Shown: piece after piece, positions 12,307-23,455 of the stretch
Layout: each line of letters starts with the position of its first letter
Numbering within the stretch: position 1 is the stretch's first letter
Assembly (NCBI GenBank): GCA_951799445.1
Contig: OX637293.1
Location: forward strand, 4,030,001-4,094,000
DNA length: 64,000 nucleotides
Source: Pseudisothecium myosuroides
Lineage: Eukaryota > Streptophyta > Bryopsida > Hypnales > Lembophyllaceae
Direction of reading: 5' to 3'
The notes under the pieces: model-generated
What the model was told of the DNA's origin: nothing
Databases searched by the model: none
What the model saw: the letters and a program-made list of their open reading frames with translations, nothing else
Made by a program: the position numbers and the translations under genes

Positions 12307-13000
12307 GCGGATTGTATAGCAATCCATTCACGGTTGTAGCAATCCATTCATGGTGAGCATGGACCGCCCTAGGAATTGACTCTAGCTGTAACTGTTGCTT
12401 CTTAGGATGCGAAGAAACCCCTTTTCATAGATTCTCTTATTGCTTACAAGCACATGAGGTTGGGAATTACGCTCAATCTATATTCTTCCACATCTAAGAT
12501 GGCTCTCCCACTACTAGACCCATAGCTCGATTCAACTTTACTCAGTGCATATTTGGAACTCCAATCCCCAAGAGATTCCAAGAACTTTAGACCATCTGGC
12601 CCTTCTTCCGTGGTTCTTTGCTTTGGCTAATGTGGATTTCTAGCAATAGTAAAGTCTTCGGTCAAACTTGTTGGCCTTTGGACTACATCCACAATGCTTT
12701 GTAGAACGTGCTTCTTAACTTTGGACGTGCGACATACTTAAAGGTTCAAATTGCGGCTTACCAACACCCTTATTAGGCTGCTAGCATTTGGATCCACGCT
12801 CCAATTGTAGCTTGTAGAAGTAATACCCTAATCATTTGGAATAAGAAGGGCCTTTTTCTTTGCTTGTTTCAGTTGTTTAGTTGATTATCTAGTTTTTGTT
12901 TTTGCTCTTATTACTTCAATGTCTAGCCTCAAGGCTTGGCTGTCTTTGTTCTTTGGTTCTTTTTAATGCAATGATTCTTCTATTTGTTAAAAAAAAAACC
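12307..13000 (+). mobile_element. 5'-truncated, dead LINE with poly(A) tail and 10-bp target-site duplication
   Basis: CTCCTTAGAA occurs immediately before (12297-12306) and immediately after (13001-13010) the interval, and the 3' end is an A-run (12989-12998). One plus frame around 12630-12850 reads like the C-terminal tail of a plant non-LTR retrotransposon protein but is interrupted by stop codons. The remaining 3' part is T-rich, as in plant LINE 3' UTRs. Duplication plus tail plus truncation is the usual signature of target-primed insertion. The surrounding host segment is itself a duplicate: the stretch ending at 12296 resembles 13042-13110. Confidence 0.75.
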
Positions 13001-13199
13001 CTCCTTAGAACACCAAAATTGGGATCTCATGAGAGTTAATTGTAAGGTGTGTGCAATGGAGGACCACAAGCCAGAGTTTGAAAAAAACACTGGACAAAAT
13101 TCCTTGGATCACCAAAACTAAGGTCTGATGGAGTTTGGTGCTGTGTTTGTTTTGCATTATTTTTAGTTGAACCTTCCTCTGACACCCCGTTCACAAATA

Positions 13200-13454
13200 C
13201 TACACTAAATAGTGAAATTAGGTTGCCCCATACTAATTTCTCGACATTCTATACTATATCAATATGTACAATTACTTTAGAAGGATGTAGTAAAGTAAGA
13301 ACTATATGTATGGCATGGGTTGGTGTACTGGTTTGTGGCTCGGGATTAAAGATTGGTATGTGCCTCCATTTGGACAAGCATTAGTCATGAGGTAACTTCT
13401 ATGGGGTAAGGCAACCTAATTGTGAAGGCAACCCAATTTCACTATTTAGTGTAG
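13200..13454 (+). mobile_element. MITE, CTACAC(A/T)AAATAG family, copy 1
   Basis: It opens CTACACTAAATAGTGAAATT and closes AATTTCACTATTTAGTGTAG, a near-perfect terminal inverted repeat of about 28 bp (255 bp in all). The GGTTGCC motif at the inner edge of the repeat is reiterated. Copies of the same family lie at 39968-40159 and 46376-46629. Target-site duplication is not clear, so the superfamily is left open. Confidence 0.8.
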
Positions 13455-14732
13455 ATGATCTCTACGATTAACTCTATGCTTTTTGGTGTTGTGTTTATTT
13501 AGTACTATTCTTACTATTCTTTTGTACCACACCTTTCTCTTACACCACTGTTACAACTGCAGAATTAACGTCTCTTCGAACTGTCCATGGATTCCATTAT
13601 CCATATCTTCTGGGTGCAACTCTAAAGTCTATGGCAATTCTACTCACTTACATAATTTTCATAAATTCATATATTCTTGACTTGGTATTCTATATTTTAT
13701 TTCACGCAAAACTCTCCAATTCTCTCCCCATTTTGCACTAATTATGAGCGCAGAGGACATATTCTTAAGTGAGCTGGAAGAGCCTGGCTGTGGTAACGAC
13801 TAACGAGGGCGTCAGTCAGTCATCAGTCCGTCCAAGCCGTCAAGCAGGCACCTACAGTAAACACAAAAAGAGGGAAACAACAATAAAGAAAGTGCCGGCA
13901 GCTGCGGTGCCCTCAATTATGGCAGGTAATGGGGCTCATAACCTGTGCCCACTCAGAGTTTTAGAGCACGCCACTAGTCTTACAAGCCACATGGCAACAG
14001 CTCCGCGCCCTAAAATCCCGTGAGCCTTGATGACTGGTTCCAAGTCCCTCAAATCTTGCTCCCCCCCCACCAAAAGACTTTTTTCTTTTGTCCACAACTC
14101 TTGGATCACCATCCACTGTAGCTTTCAAAAGTCCACAGCGAGGACCTCACCTCACACTCCACTCCTGCGCATCAGTTAGAATATGGAAAGCTTTGATGCA
14201 CTTCAGTTGTACACATCAATAATTTTATAACAATTTTTCTAGAAGAGAATGGGTTCACTTACAGAGGTTTTGATGCGATACATCAATGCATCAACGAAGT
14301 TGGTGCACTATAATACAAGTTAGAGCCTCTGTCGGTCTGTTTTCTCTAGCTAAGGTCCGCTTTTCGAGGAAGATCTTAGCTCAAATGACCTTAGGTGCAC
14401 TGTTGATGTAGCCTCCCCTCTCCTTCAGTCCAAATTCAAGAAAATATATAGAAATTTGGGTTAGATTTAGATGTCGTTTCATGGTAGAATGATTGCAATT
14501 GGGCACAACTTAACAGCAAGGTTTTTACTGTCACGAAAAACTCAGGATCTTAATGTACATAAGCTGTAGCAATGTGTAAGATTGAGCTCGGACTGGCTTA
14601 ATCTTGTTGAGAGCTTATACAGTACTTCTGATGCGTATCCCGAGGTGAAACCGTGAGTTTCTTTGAGTGATTTCGAAAAGGCAACAGCTCACGAAGGACA
14701 GTGATGTAAGAATGGTAATCATACAAGTGTAT
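13455..14732. other. Spacer and 3' flank of the exonuclease gene
   Basis: No gene is recognised. The part nearest 14732 should contain the 3' UTR of the minus-strand exonuclease gene. An 84-residue plus frame at 13769-14023 has no family resemblance. Confidence 0.45.
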
Positions 14733-17700
14733 TTACTTCACACGATTTGCGAATGTCCATCTCACAGCTTTTGGATCACTAGCTTTCCTTTTCGCTGAGA
14801 TTTTGATAATTGCACCGTGAGCAAGCATTCGCTGCAGTACGCGAGCAATGTTGTGGGCATCGTCCAGGCCAACATGATGTGTACCAGTTGGAGGTATATT
14901 TAGGCCGTTCAGCATCGCAAGCATGCCCCCAGCCTGCAAGAGCCCGGCAACGGGTATTTTTAGCAGTAAATAGAACCACTCAGACGAAAATTCACAAGGC
15001 CAGCGTGAGCTTACTGAATTGTACTAAGATAGAGAGATCCAACATGAAGTAGACAATTGTGTGTCAGCCCTCCAACAACTTACAAATTCTAACAAATCAA
15101 TGCGACTCTGGGATGATTCTACAGGCAGCAACAAGATCTACACAACGATAAACCTAGTACACGATACTTATGGCATAAATGGACGCTGGCAAATGAAGCT
15201 TTTGAGTAAGTAAGGTGCATGTACCCGTTTCTTGTAAAAGTTATAGTAGATGTCTTTCAAGTTGATCCACTCATTGAAATATAATTTCAAATCAATGCCT
15301 GAATCACGACATTGCTCTGGAATCTTTGTCTTGACATCCCAGTTCCCACTGTCATTCAAATCGCTCTGTATTAGATACAGCTGGAACGTAAAAGTTCCTG
15401 CCCAGGATTCCCACCACAATTACGAAGATTATCCGTTTCAAGCAACTTTGATCAGTATGATCTACAATTGCAGAGACAAGGATCAAGAACGGCTTCACCA
15501 TGGCAGGCTGTCTTATTCTCAAGCTGTAATATACGATCTTAAGTTTCAGAATGTAAACTAACACCATCAAAATGCAAATATTTGCTTGCAAGAATAGTAA
15601 GGTGTTGATAGAACCAGTGCTCACCATGTAACAAAAGCTGCACGTGTCAACTTGGATGGGTTTTTAGGGTCATAAAGTGAGCGGCTCTCCATCCAGCCCT
15701 CAAATGAATTCAAAACCTCTGTAAACGGAATAGCTGTATCGTGCCAAACCCTGCAAAATAAGAGAAATCAGAATGATCAGAGGTCCAGTCAATGAAACGA
15801 CTGGTCTTATTGGCCAATTGTGCATGCATGATGGATCACATTAGCACCTTCTGAGAACAATACCAAAATCTTAGACAAGGTACCTATACGAAGTAGACCT
15901 GGTATAAATAAAAAAAAGCTCTAAGGATGTCTACTTGAGACGGATTGATGGTCTGTATTTATTACTCGATGCATACTTCTCTAGTACAGTGAAAGCGTAC
16001 AGACCGAATTCGCAACAGTATGTCTGTACGTGGTCTCTATAAACCAAGGTGCTAGAGCTTACCTGTCTAAACCCCACTTCCCGTACTTCCCTTTAATATA
16101 TTCGGCCTGCCTTTCTGCCGTCATTATGACCGGCCTTACAAAGCTGCATAAAAATCGAGCCCATTTTAAGTCAGCTTCACAAGTATGCAATTTCACAAGT
16201 CACCAAGGTCTGCAAGATCCAAACCTCTGCACAGCCCATCAGCAACACTCAAAAATTGAAGACGAGGAAGAAATATACCGATGAAACCGATCAACCACTT
16301 CGAGAGTCTTAGCGTCAATCAGAAGCACGGGAAACTCCAATATCTCAACCATGCCTTCCAGGTCCAGCACCAAGTAGAACTCAAATGGTTGTTCCTTAAC
16401 CCTTTTAAGGTCCACTGGTCTAACTTTGAGATTCGGGTAGACATGGTTAAATTTGTCGGTGTGTTCTTTCTCCTCCATCTACGCAACATACACCTTAAAA
16501 CATTTGAGTGTTTGTTAGACAGCAGAAGTATTCTTCGAAAGGGACATCATTCAAAGGCATTTCCATCCAAAATAATATCGGCAAGTTAGACGGAGAGCAT
16601 CCCATCAGTTTATCACAAGTACTATACACTACCTCTCAATGGTTTCAATGCATCACAAAATGTACTCTCAAGAACAGATTGTACTCTCGCAATTATTTCA
16701 TGAGACTCACATCTTTTCACCTTAAATACTTCGCTCTCACAACGTCCATCGTATCCTTAGATGAATCCTTCAATATTCTGAGGATCATCAGATAGTGCAT
16801 AGCCACCAACGCAAATGATGAACTGGACTAAAAGGACTGGCCGGAGTTGGACTGTCTTGAACGCAGGTTATGGAAATTCTAAAAGGACTGGCCAGTGACA
16901 CCGCCGAAACGAAAACCATACACACACGCGATAAATTGATTCGTGATATCATGTTGCAGTTGTCACTAATTCGTAAGGGTATCATATTATTTCACAAATC
17001 CAGGACTCACCTCAGTTCACTACTATAGGTAGCAAGATCAGTCAACCAACTGTTCTCTAAAACCTCAAACCCGAAATCGTAAACCCTAAGACCTAAAACG
17101 CTAGCTAAGTGTCTTTTAGTGAAATTTATCCACAATGCTCCCTCATCGTCATCAATTACCACAATGTCCTCAAAATCCAATTGTTATTACCCAATCAACA
17201 GATACGCCAGATTAATCACCGCCAAATCGTAAACCTCACAGTTACGCAGTACACTATCCTAAAAGCATCATATTACTTTACTAATCCAGGGCAAACTCAG
17301 GTCGCTACAATAATGAGCAAGATCAGTCAACCAGTTTCTCTCTGAAACCCTAAATTTCAAAACCCTTAAACCCTAGATGAATGTCTCTCTTAAAAGGAAT
17401 GCATGATGCTGATTCATCGTCATTAATTACCAGAATTCCTCAAAATAATCAACAGACACGCCAGACAAATATTCAGACGATAAGAGGCAAGAGACTGCTT
17501 CAACCAACCGCTCTGTGAAACCTTAAACCCTAAACCAACCCTAGATGAGGGTCTCTACTGAAAGAAATGCACAATGCTCTCTCATCGCCATTAATTACCA
17601 CAATTTCCCCAAAATCAATAGTAACAAGATAATCAACAGACATAAGTCTTCAGACGATACGAGGCAGGTGACTGATTCAACCAACTATCCTCTAAAACCC

Positions 17701-18641
17701 TAAACCCTGAACCCTAGATGCGTGAAATCTCTACTGAAAGGAATGCACAATGCTCTCTCATCGCCATTAATCACCACAATTTTCTCAAAATCAATAGTAA
17801 CAAGCTAATCAATAGACACGAGGCAAGTGACTGTTTAAACCAACTTTACTCTGAAACCAAACCCTAGATGCGTGAGAATTCTACTGAAAGTAATGCACAA
17901 TGCTCTCTCATCGCCATGCCTCAATTTCCTCAAAATCCAATACTAACAAGATAATCAACAGACATAAACCTTCAGACGATACGAGGCAGGTGACTGCTTC
18001 AACCAACTATCCTCTGAAACCTTAATCCTTAAACCCTAAAACCCTAGATACGTGAAATCTCTACTGAAAGGAATGCACAATGCTCTCTCGTCATCACCGT
18101 CTCTTAAAAAAATAACAGGATAATCAACAGACATAAATCTTCAGACGATACGAAGCAGGGTAACAGAGGCCACGAAACGTACCAACGTACACAACCCTTG
18201 CGTGAAATAGTAGCACATGGGTTTTCTCCGCTTCCTACTCCTCGCATCGTCGACATTCCGTTGATTCTCCGCCTCCAAATCTTCGTTCACAAGCTCAAAT
18301 TCGCGCATAGCAGCGCGAGAGACTTCCTCCTCCTCCTCCTCCTCAGTCTCAACCAAGCTCTTGTTCAACTGCGAGACCGAGGAGGCTACGGCATCAGCAT
18401 CCGAAACAGACGACCGAATGGAAGCGCACCTCGAATTCGGAAACGTCCGCCAAAAATTCCAAGCGGCGGACTGGGAAAGCTCCTTGCGATGATGACGATG
18501 CGGCAACGGCAACGGCCCACGAGAGGGCTTTCGAAAATTCGAAACAGCGGGATTCACGAGGGATCGGCTGGGCGAGAAAACCAAGGTGCGCAATCGGAGC
18601 GCCATCGCCTGCAGGGATACAGCAATGATGGACGACACCAT
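14733..18641 (-). CDS. ERIL1: ERI1-like DEDDh 3'-5' exoribonuclease with N-terminal CCHH finger
   Basis: Seven exons: 18641-18183, 16478-16279, 16143-16063, 15750-15625, 15348-15225, 15107-15084 (24-nt microexon), 14933-14733; 404 residues, all phases consistent. The exonuclease fold shows motif I D-L-E (about D192/E194, VLDLEGMVEILEFPVLLIDA), motif II GNWD and motif III H-x4-D (HHVGLDD). Just before it, Cys143, Cys151, His159 and His165 (CYYFTQGLC..EH..KFNH) form a putative CCHH zinc site split by intron 1. The Ser/Arg-rich start looks like an organellar transit peptide. The plant homologue ERIL1 is known to trim chloroplast rRNA, so that role is the best inference. Intron 1 (1.7 kb) consists largely of tandem repeats. 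Confidence 0.92.
17000..18165. repeat. ~175-bp tandem array inside intron 1 of the exonuclease gene
   Basis: The block AATGCACAATGCTCTCTCATC recurs near 17562, 17738, 17889 and 18069, with more diverged versions near 17134 and 17394. Each copy also has CCTAAACCCTAGATG-type telo-box text, CAACAGACATAA and CAGACGATACGAGGCA. Spacing is about 150-180 bp. The array ends within about 20 bp of the exon-1 donor site. Confidence 0.85.
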
Positions 18642-19701
18642 TTTTTGTCAAGCTAAGGTTTTCTAATGGTGAATTGGTGACCCCGAAGCATATCTTACAT
18701 CCAATGCAAGCAAAAATACGATCTTTCTACAAGAATTTGATACATGAAGAGTATACAAAACATTCTATCAGAATCAAAAATCCAACAATGGAGGATCAGA
18801 CATTGACGTCAGGGATGCAAAGAGCACATGGTTTTTTTAGGTCTTACAGAAAAACAAGCAGTACGTGTTTCAAGAAAACAAAAAAACAGTAACCAAAAAA
18901 ACACCCAAAACCAAATCAAACCAAAACCAAACCAAAACTAAAACTAAAAACAAAGCAGTACCGACAGATAAGTTTACACACGTTCTGTTTCGGAGCTGAA
19001 AACTCTTGCAAACCATTTTGAAGTGTGCTGGATGATTAACAAGTTGAGAATTGAATTGAACTTATGAATCAAGTTTCAAAGTTTCAAAGTTTTTTTTTTA
19101 ATGATAGTACAAACTTCGATGTAATACTTCACTTGATTTAAAGTGAAAACACCCAGAATTGTCAAAACAAGCAATTCAACTCAACATAGTAAAAAACATT
19201 TTTGTAGTATTAGCAATTGAAAATCATGAATTTGAAAAAAAATTAGAATTTTTGGATAAGACATGTAATTACTTACTGTACAATACCATGACTTTTCAAA
19301 GTAGATGCTCCCTATGCCATTGAAGCCATCACATGGCCTAGTTATAAAGCCAAAATCTAAAGAATCAACAGTAAACCAATCACAATTAAGTATGGGAACA
19401 ATTTAAATGCACTTTCAAGGACACTTTTAATAGAAGTTTGCGTGGCAAGAATGGGTATGCAGACAATTTTGTGCATTTTCATCTTATATATGAAAATTTG
19501 GAGAAAATGGTTTTTATTATATATCCATGTGTGCCCCGTACTAAATGAAAATTTATTGTGGAAGCTCATAATCAATTACAATGACTTTTGAAAATATAGA
19601 AGCTTTCAAAAATATAGGATTTGGTTTCTTCTATCTATTGGTCTTTTCACTGAAACAACAAATTTTGACCATTTGGACGAATGAATTAAAACAATAGTTC
19701 A
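18642..19701. other. Spacer between exonuclease promoter and PLATZ gene
   Basis: The first few hundred bases are the expected promoter and 5' UTR of the minus-strand exonuclease gene. The A-rich tract at 18860-18960 (repeats of AACCAAA/AAACTAA) is low complexity. The remainder is the 3' flank of the PLATZ gene. No other gene is seen. Confidence 0.5.
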
Positions 19702-20643
19702 TTACTCACTAGGTGATCGTGTAGGTGTGTTTTTCTTTCTACAATTTTGTTTCTTCGGTTGATCACTATTGTCACTTGGTGACATGCTAGTTGAATCTAA
19801 TTGACCATTGTGTGTGTTTTGCTTTCTACGATTTTGTTTCTTTGGTTGATCACTATTGTCACTTGGTGACATGCTAGTTGAATCTAATTGATCATTACCA
19901 TCACCCAACAAGTTTTTAATTGAGTCCAGTTGCTTCTTTATTTTTGAGAGATCACTTCTTAATTTCCTCTTTTGAACACATCTGTGTTGACCATTCCAAA
20001 CAAGTGGTGGCAGAAGTGGTTGTGAAGTTTTTCTCTTCTCAATCACACGCTTCAGTTTTTTGTAAATTTTCAAGCTCCTATCACTTATTTTATTTGTGGA
20101 TGCCGACTTTTCAACTTCATTTTTGATGCTTGTAGCATTTGCTTGAACTTGGGATATTTTGCCACTTACAGATTCCGCCAAGCATTGAAGTGAACAATAC
20201 GCAAATTGGTCATCTTCAAATAGATGATGACAAATTCTGCAACCGAAGGTATTTGTTTTTCTACCTGGACGTTTGAAAATATAATATACTTGTATATTAT
20301 TGAATTTAAAATCACGTACAAGAGTCAAGGGGATTCTTCTCCTTTGCAGCGAGCTTTGCAGTTTTTCAGCTTGAATAGATAATTGTTTCAATTCTTTGTG
20401 ATTTCCTTCAGGGGTTCCAAATCGAAGTTGGAAAATTTTATTCAGAACTTTGCAGTTGTTATGATCTTCATTCATACATATTTCACATATACGTGACTGA
20501 CACTCTGTACAAAAATAATTTTTCGATATTTGTTTGTTTGACGTTCTAATGTTGTTGTGCTTGGAACATAAAGGATGCTTGATATCGTTTTGAAGTTGAA
20601 ACAAAGAATTAAACCAAGGTGGAAAGCTATCAGCATTCTCCAT
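19702..20643 (-). CDS. PLATZ-type zinc-finger protein, intronless
   Basis: A single open frame of 313 residues. PLATZ proteins are plant zinc-dependent DNA-binding factors that bind A/T-rich sequence. The family signature is visible: PPWF at residues 8-11, then Cys26-x2-His29, Cys45-x2-Cys48-x4-Cys53-x2-Cys56 with His61, and a later CRIC..YCSLQC pair. The usual middle segment is diverged. The C-terminal ~95 residues are basic and contain an exact-looking 29-residue (87-bp) tandem duplication with QLDSTSMSPSDNSDQPKKQN. I start at the ATG at 20643 because upstream codons have no ATG and a splice-acceptor-like CAG lies just beyond; an upstream exon is possible. Unlike its neighbours it has AT-rich codons and no intron. 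Confidence 0.8.
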   Translation of the reverse strand: MENADSFPPWFNSLFQLQNDIKHPLCSKHNNIRTSNKQISKNYFCTECQSRICEICMNEDHNNCKVLNKIFQLRFGTPEGNHKELKQLSIQAEKLQSSLQRRRIPLTLVRDFKFNNIQVYYIFKRPGRKTNTFGCRICHHLFEDDQFAYCSLQCLAESVSGKISQVQANATSIKNEVEKSASTNKISDRSLKIYKKLKRVIEKRKTSQPLLPPLVWNGQHRCVQKRKLRSDLSKIKKQLDSIKNLLGDGNDQLDSTSMSPSDNSDQPKKQNRRKQNTHNGQLDSTSMSPSDNSDQPKKQNCRKKNTPTRSPSE

Positions 20644-20938
20644 CTTTACAAGATTTTCAAATGAATAATGGTATATTGCAATTTCTATATCTGTCACTGT
20701 TATGCAACGTTAGATGTCATATTACAGAAGAAAATGATTTTACAATGAACAACTATATTTGTAATATAAGTAGCATATACCATTATTTGTGTACATAAGT
20801 TCTTTAAATATTGTATCCTGCAAATAAAAGTAAAAGTTGTTAAAAATAAAATAAAAGTTGTAAAAAGTAAAAAAAAAACAGTAATTATTTTTATTATGTA
20901 TCTCTTATATAGCATAATTAAATGTAATTGAACTAACT
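20644..20938. other. Upstream region of the PLATZ gene
   Basis: AT-rich promoter-like sequence of about 295 bp, bounded upstream by a TTAA-CCC element. A splice-acceptor-like CATAACAG at about 20698 leaves open an additional 5' exon. No other feature is seen. Confidence 0.4.
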
Positions 20939-21881
20939 TTAACCCCTAAAGGACCGGCATGTGTTTTTTGGCCGTATAGAAATTTTGGGCAGGTCCGTGT
21001 GACTAGAGATTTCCATATTTTAAGCTGAATTTTTAATAGAAGGTGGGCGCGAGGAATATCTTTCATATGCACTAAATTTCAGGACATTTGGAAATAAGAG
21101 TCAAAAGTTATGGCCAAATATGTTACTTTTTTTCGTAACTGGGCAGTCCGGGCAGCAAGAAAAATTTGGCAAAACTTTGATTTTTTTTTTTTTAATATTT
21201 TTTTTCTTGTAGATTATATTTTTGTCTATCTGGAAAGCTTTGATTCATTTCATTTGGATTTGTTATGAGAAAGTTATGGACATTCTTGTTTTTCGGGCAG
21301 TTAGAGCATCTTCTTGAAAAAAATAACTTGTAGGAATGATTTCTATACGCTATTTTTGCAATTTAAAAAAAAAAAAAATTCTCATGGTTTAGTTTACTTG
21401 CTAGAACAATCTCACCATTGGGATTAGTGTATTTTAATTCCATCTAAAATATATTAATGTTTTAGATTTTCCTTCTATCTCGTACCTACTTCTACTTAAT
21501 AAATTTTTTAGGAATGATAATTAAGGTTTTTTGAATATTTTTTTTTCCCCTAGACTCTCAACTCAATTCTCCACTATAAAGATTTGAAGCACAAAACTCT
21601 GTAGTGCAAAAATTTTAAGTGAAAAATGTTTAAAGTAAAAAAATCTAGTCCCGCAATGTGCTGAAATACTTGTTTTTTCCACTTTAAACGCAGATATCTT
21701 GCAATCTGAGCGGTCAAAAATTCTGAAATTTTTTCCACACATTCTCATACTAGTTAGGTGTAAGATCCTACGGTTAGATGTGCAAAAAAAACATTTTTCA
21801 TTTTTTTTTACTCCTTACTATAGAAATGGCAATTTTTATGGTTTTTTGGCAGAAAAAATGCCTTGGGCCTTTAGGGGTTAA
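20939..21881. mobile_element. TTAA-CCC element, 943 bp
   Basis: The left end TTAACCCCTAAAGGACCGGC and the right end GGGCCTTTAGGGGTTAA are inverted copies (TTAACCCCTAAAGG(A/C)CC). TTAA at both ends fits a duplicated target. The interior has repeated GGGCAG and long T/A runs, and no frame resembles a transposase. It is probably a non-autonomous copy. Confidence 0.8.
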
Positions 21882-22799
21882 TCTATTTTTGGAATTCTAA
21901 AGTTCCTCTTCAATGAAAGAATGTGAAACATTAAAAGCAATGGTGTGAACTGTAAGTAACTAGGTCCAAAATCTGGATTTCAACATTTTTATTTTTATAT
22001 TAGCACAATAGTCTATAATTATAAGGTATGTATACCTAAAATTATCATTGACCAAAAATCATCACGTTGTGACTCTTGCCTATGATAGAGTTGATCAGAC
22101 ATTTTGAATATTAGAATCTAATATTAATTTACAGTACATCTATTTTCTATTATTAGCACTTTAAAAATTTATAATTTATTATTAAGGTGTCCAAATAATT
22201 CATGGAAAATTGGATTGGATTTAGTGGCGCATCTTCTCCCAATTTGAACCCCAACTATATTGCCATTCAAAAATTTCCTATGAAACCTAACATCCTACCA
22301 AACCTATCTACTTGCTAAAAAATCTATAGCTTTTAAAAATCTTGAAAATCCTTAAGTCTAATTATGCTCTCTTTGCTAATCCCTTGTATGAGCAACCGAT
22401 AACTAGGCTTAGTTCCAATTACCTTTGTGCTATTCATCATTTTGTTTTGTAATTGATCTTGTCAGTTGACCTTTGAGCACTTGTCAGTTGTTTCTTCTAT
22501 TGTTCTATATCATTTTGTTTTGTGGTTGTGTAGATTGCATGCATGGAAATTGAGGTTCCCTTTTAACTGTTGTATCCATGTGTTCCAACCTTTTAATGTT
22601 TCAATATTAATTTCAAACATGTCTATTTTTAAATATAAAAAAATCAAATCATATTACTACAAAGAAATCACTATCAAACATTCCTACGTGTGCAACTGGC
22701 TTCATCAACATTTGCCAATGTGCAAATTTTTTTATCATTCACTCTTGCATCTATATAGCACCATTGAGCTCATTCTTGAATATTTTAGGTGCATTTGCC
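21882..22799. other. Gene-free AT-rich stretch
   Basis: No gene or repeat with clear ends is recognised here. The longest frame (124 residues, 22466-22840) runs into the next element, is low in complexity and has no family resemblance. Confidence 0.45.
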
Positions 22800-23344
22800 T
22801 TAACTCCTTAAGGACTAGACACTCAAATTTTGAACAATAGATGAATGCAAACATGTTCCAAGCACATGCAACCTTGTGTTTTCATCCATTTATTTGTTTG
22901 TGGATTCTTGTGTTAGATTTCTTAAATTTATAAGGAATAGATTTTCTGATATTTTTCTTCACAAAAATTCTACAGTTCAAGCGTACACATGTGATTGACC
23001 TCAAAAAATAACTTTTCCAATCCAAAAAATGACCCATCAAAACAACTTGAATAAATAAGTAAATTGAAAATCTTCCGTAAATAAATTTAACATTTTGAAC
23101 TTAAAGAAAAAATCTTATAAAAATTAGAAATATTCAATCAATAAACAATTTTAGAAGTAATTTTCAATTTCTTGTTTCAAGTTTGATTGAAAACTATTAA
23201 TTTGTGTAGTAGTAGATCTAACATTAGGAATATAATCCATGGACTATATTACAACTTTGGTTTAAAAATCATCATTAAATTATTTCTCTAATACATCTTC
23301 ACAATTTAAAAGATTTGGACTACGTATGGTCTTTTAGGGGTTAA
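22800..23344. mobile_element. TTAA-CCC element
   Basis: The left end is TTAACTCCTTAAGGACTAG, and the right end read inward is TTAACCCCTAAAAGACCATA. The second is almost identical to the first bases of the element entering at 63795. It is 545 bp, AT-rich and non-coding. Confidence 0.65.
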
Positions 23345-23455
23345 GATATTTTTATCCTATTCTAGAAGAAAATACAAGTCTTTGGAGAGGTCTAAATATA
23401 AAATAAATTTTTATTATACCTTATTTGAACTAGTCATAACATTCCTAAATAGATT

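Noticed and set aside
17000..18165. Possible interstitial telomere repeat
   Set aside because: CCCTAAACCC text occurs only once or twice per ~175-bp unit, so it is a tandem array containing telo-box motifs, not a telomere tract.
19702..20643. Idea that the PLATZ frame is a transposase
   Set aside because: The cysteine/histidine pattern and PPWF start match PLATZ; no DDE-type catalytic pattern is visible.
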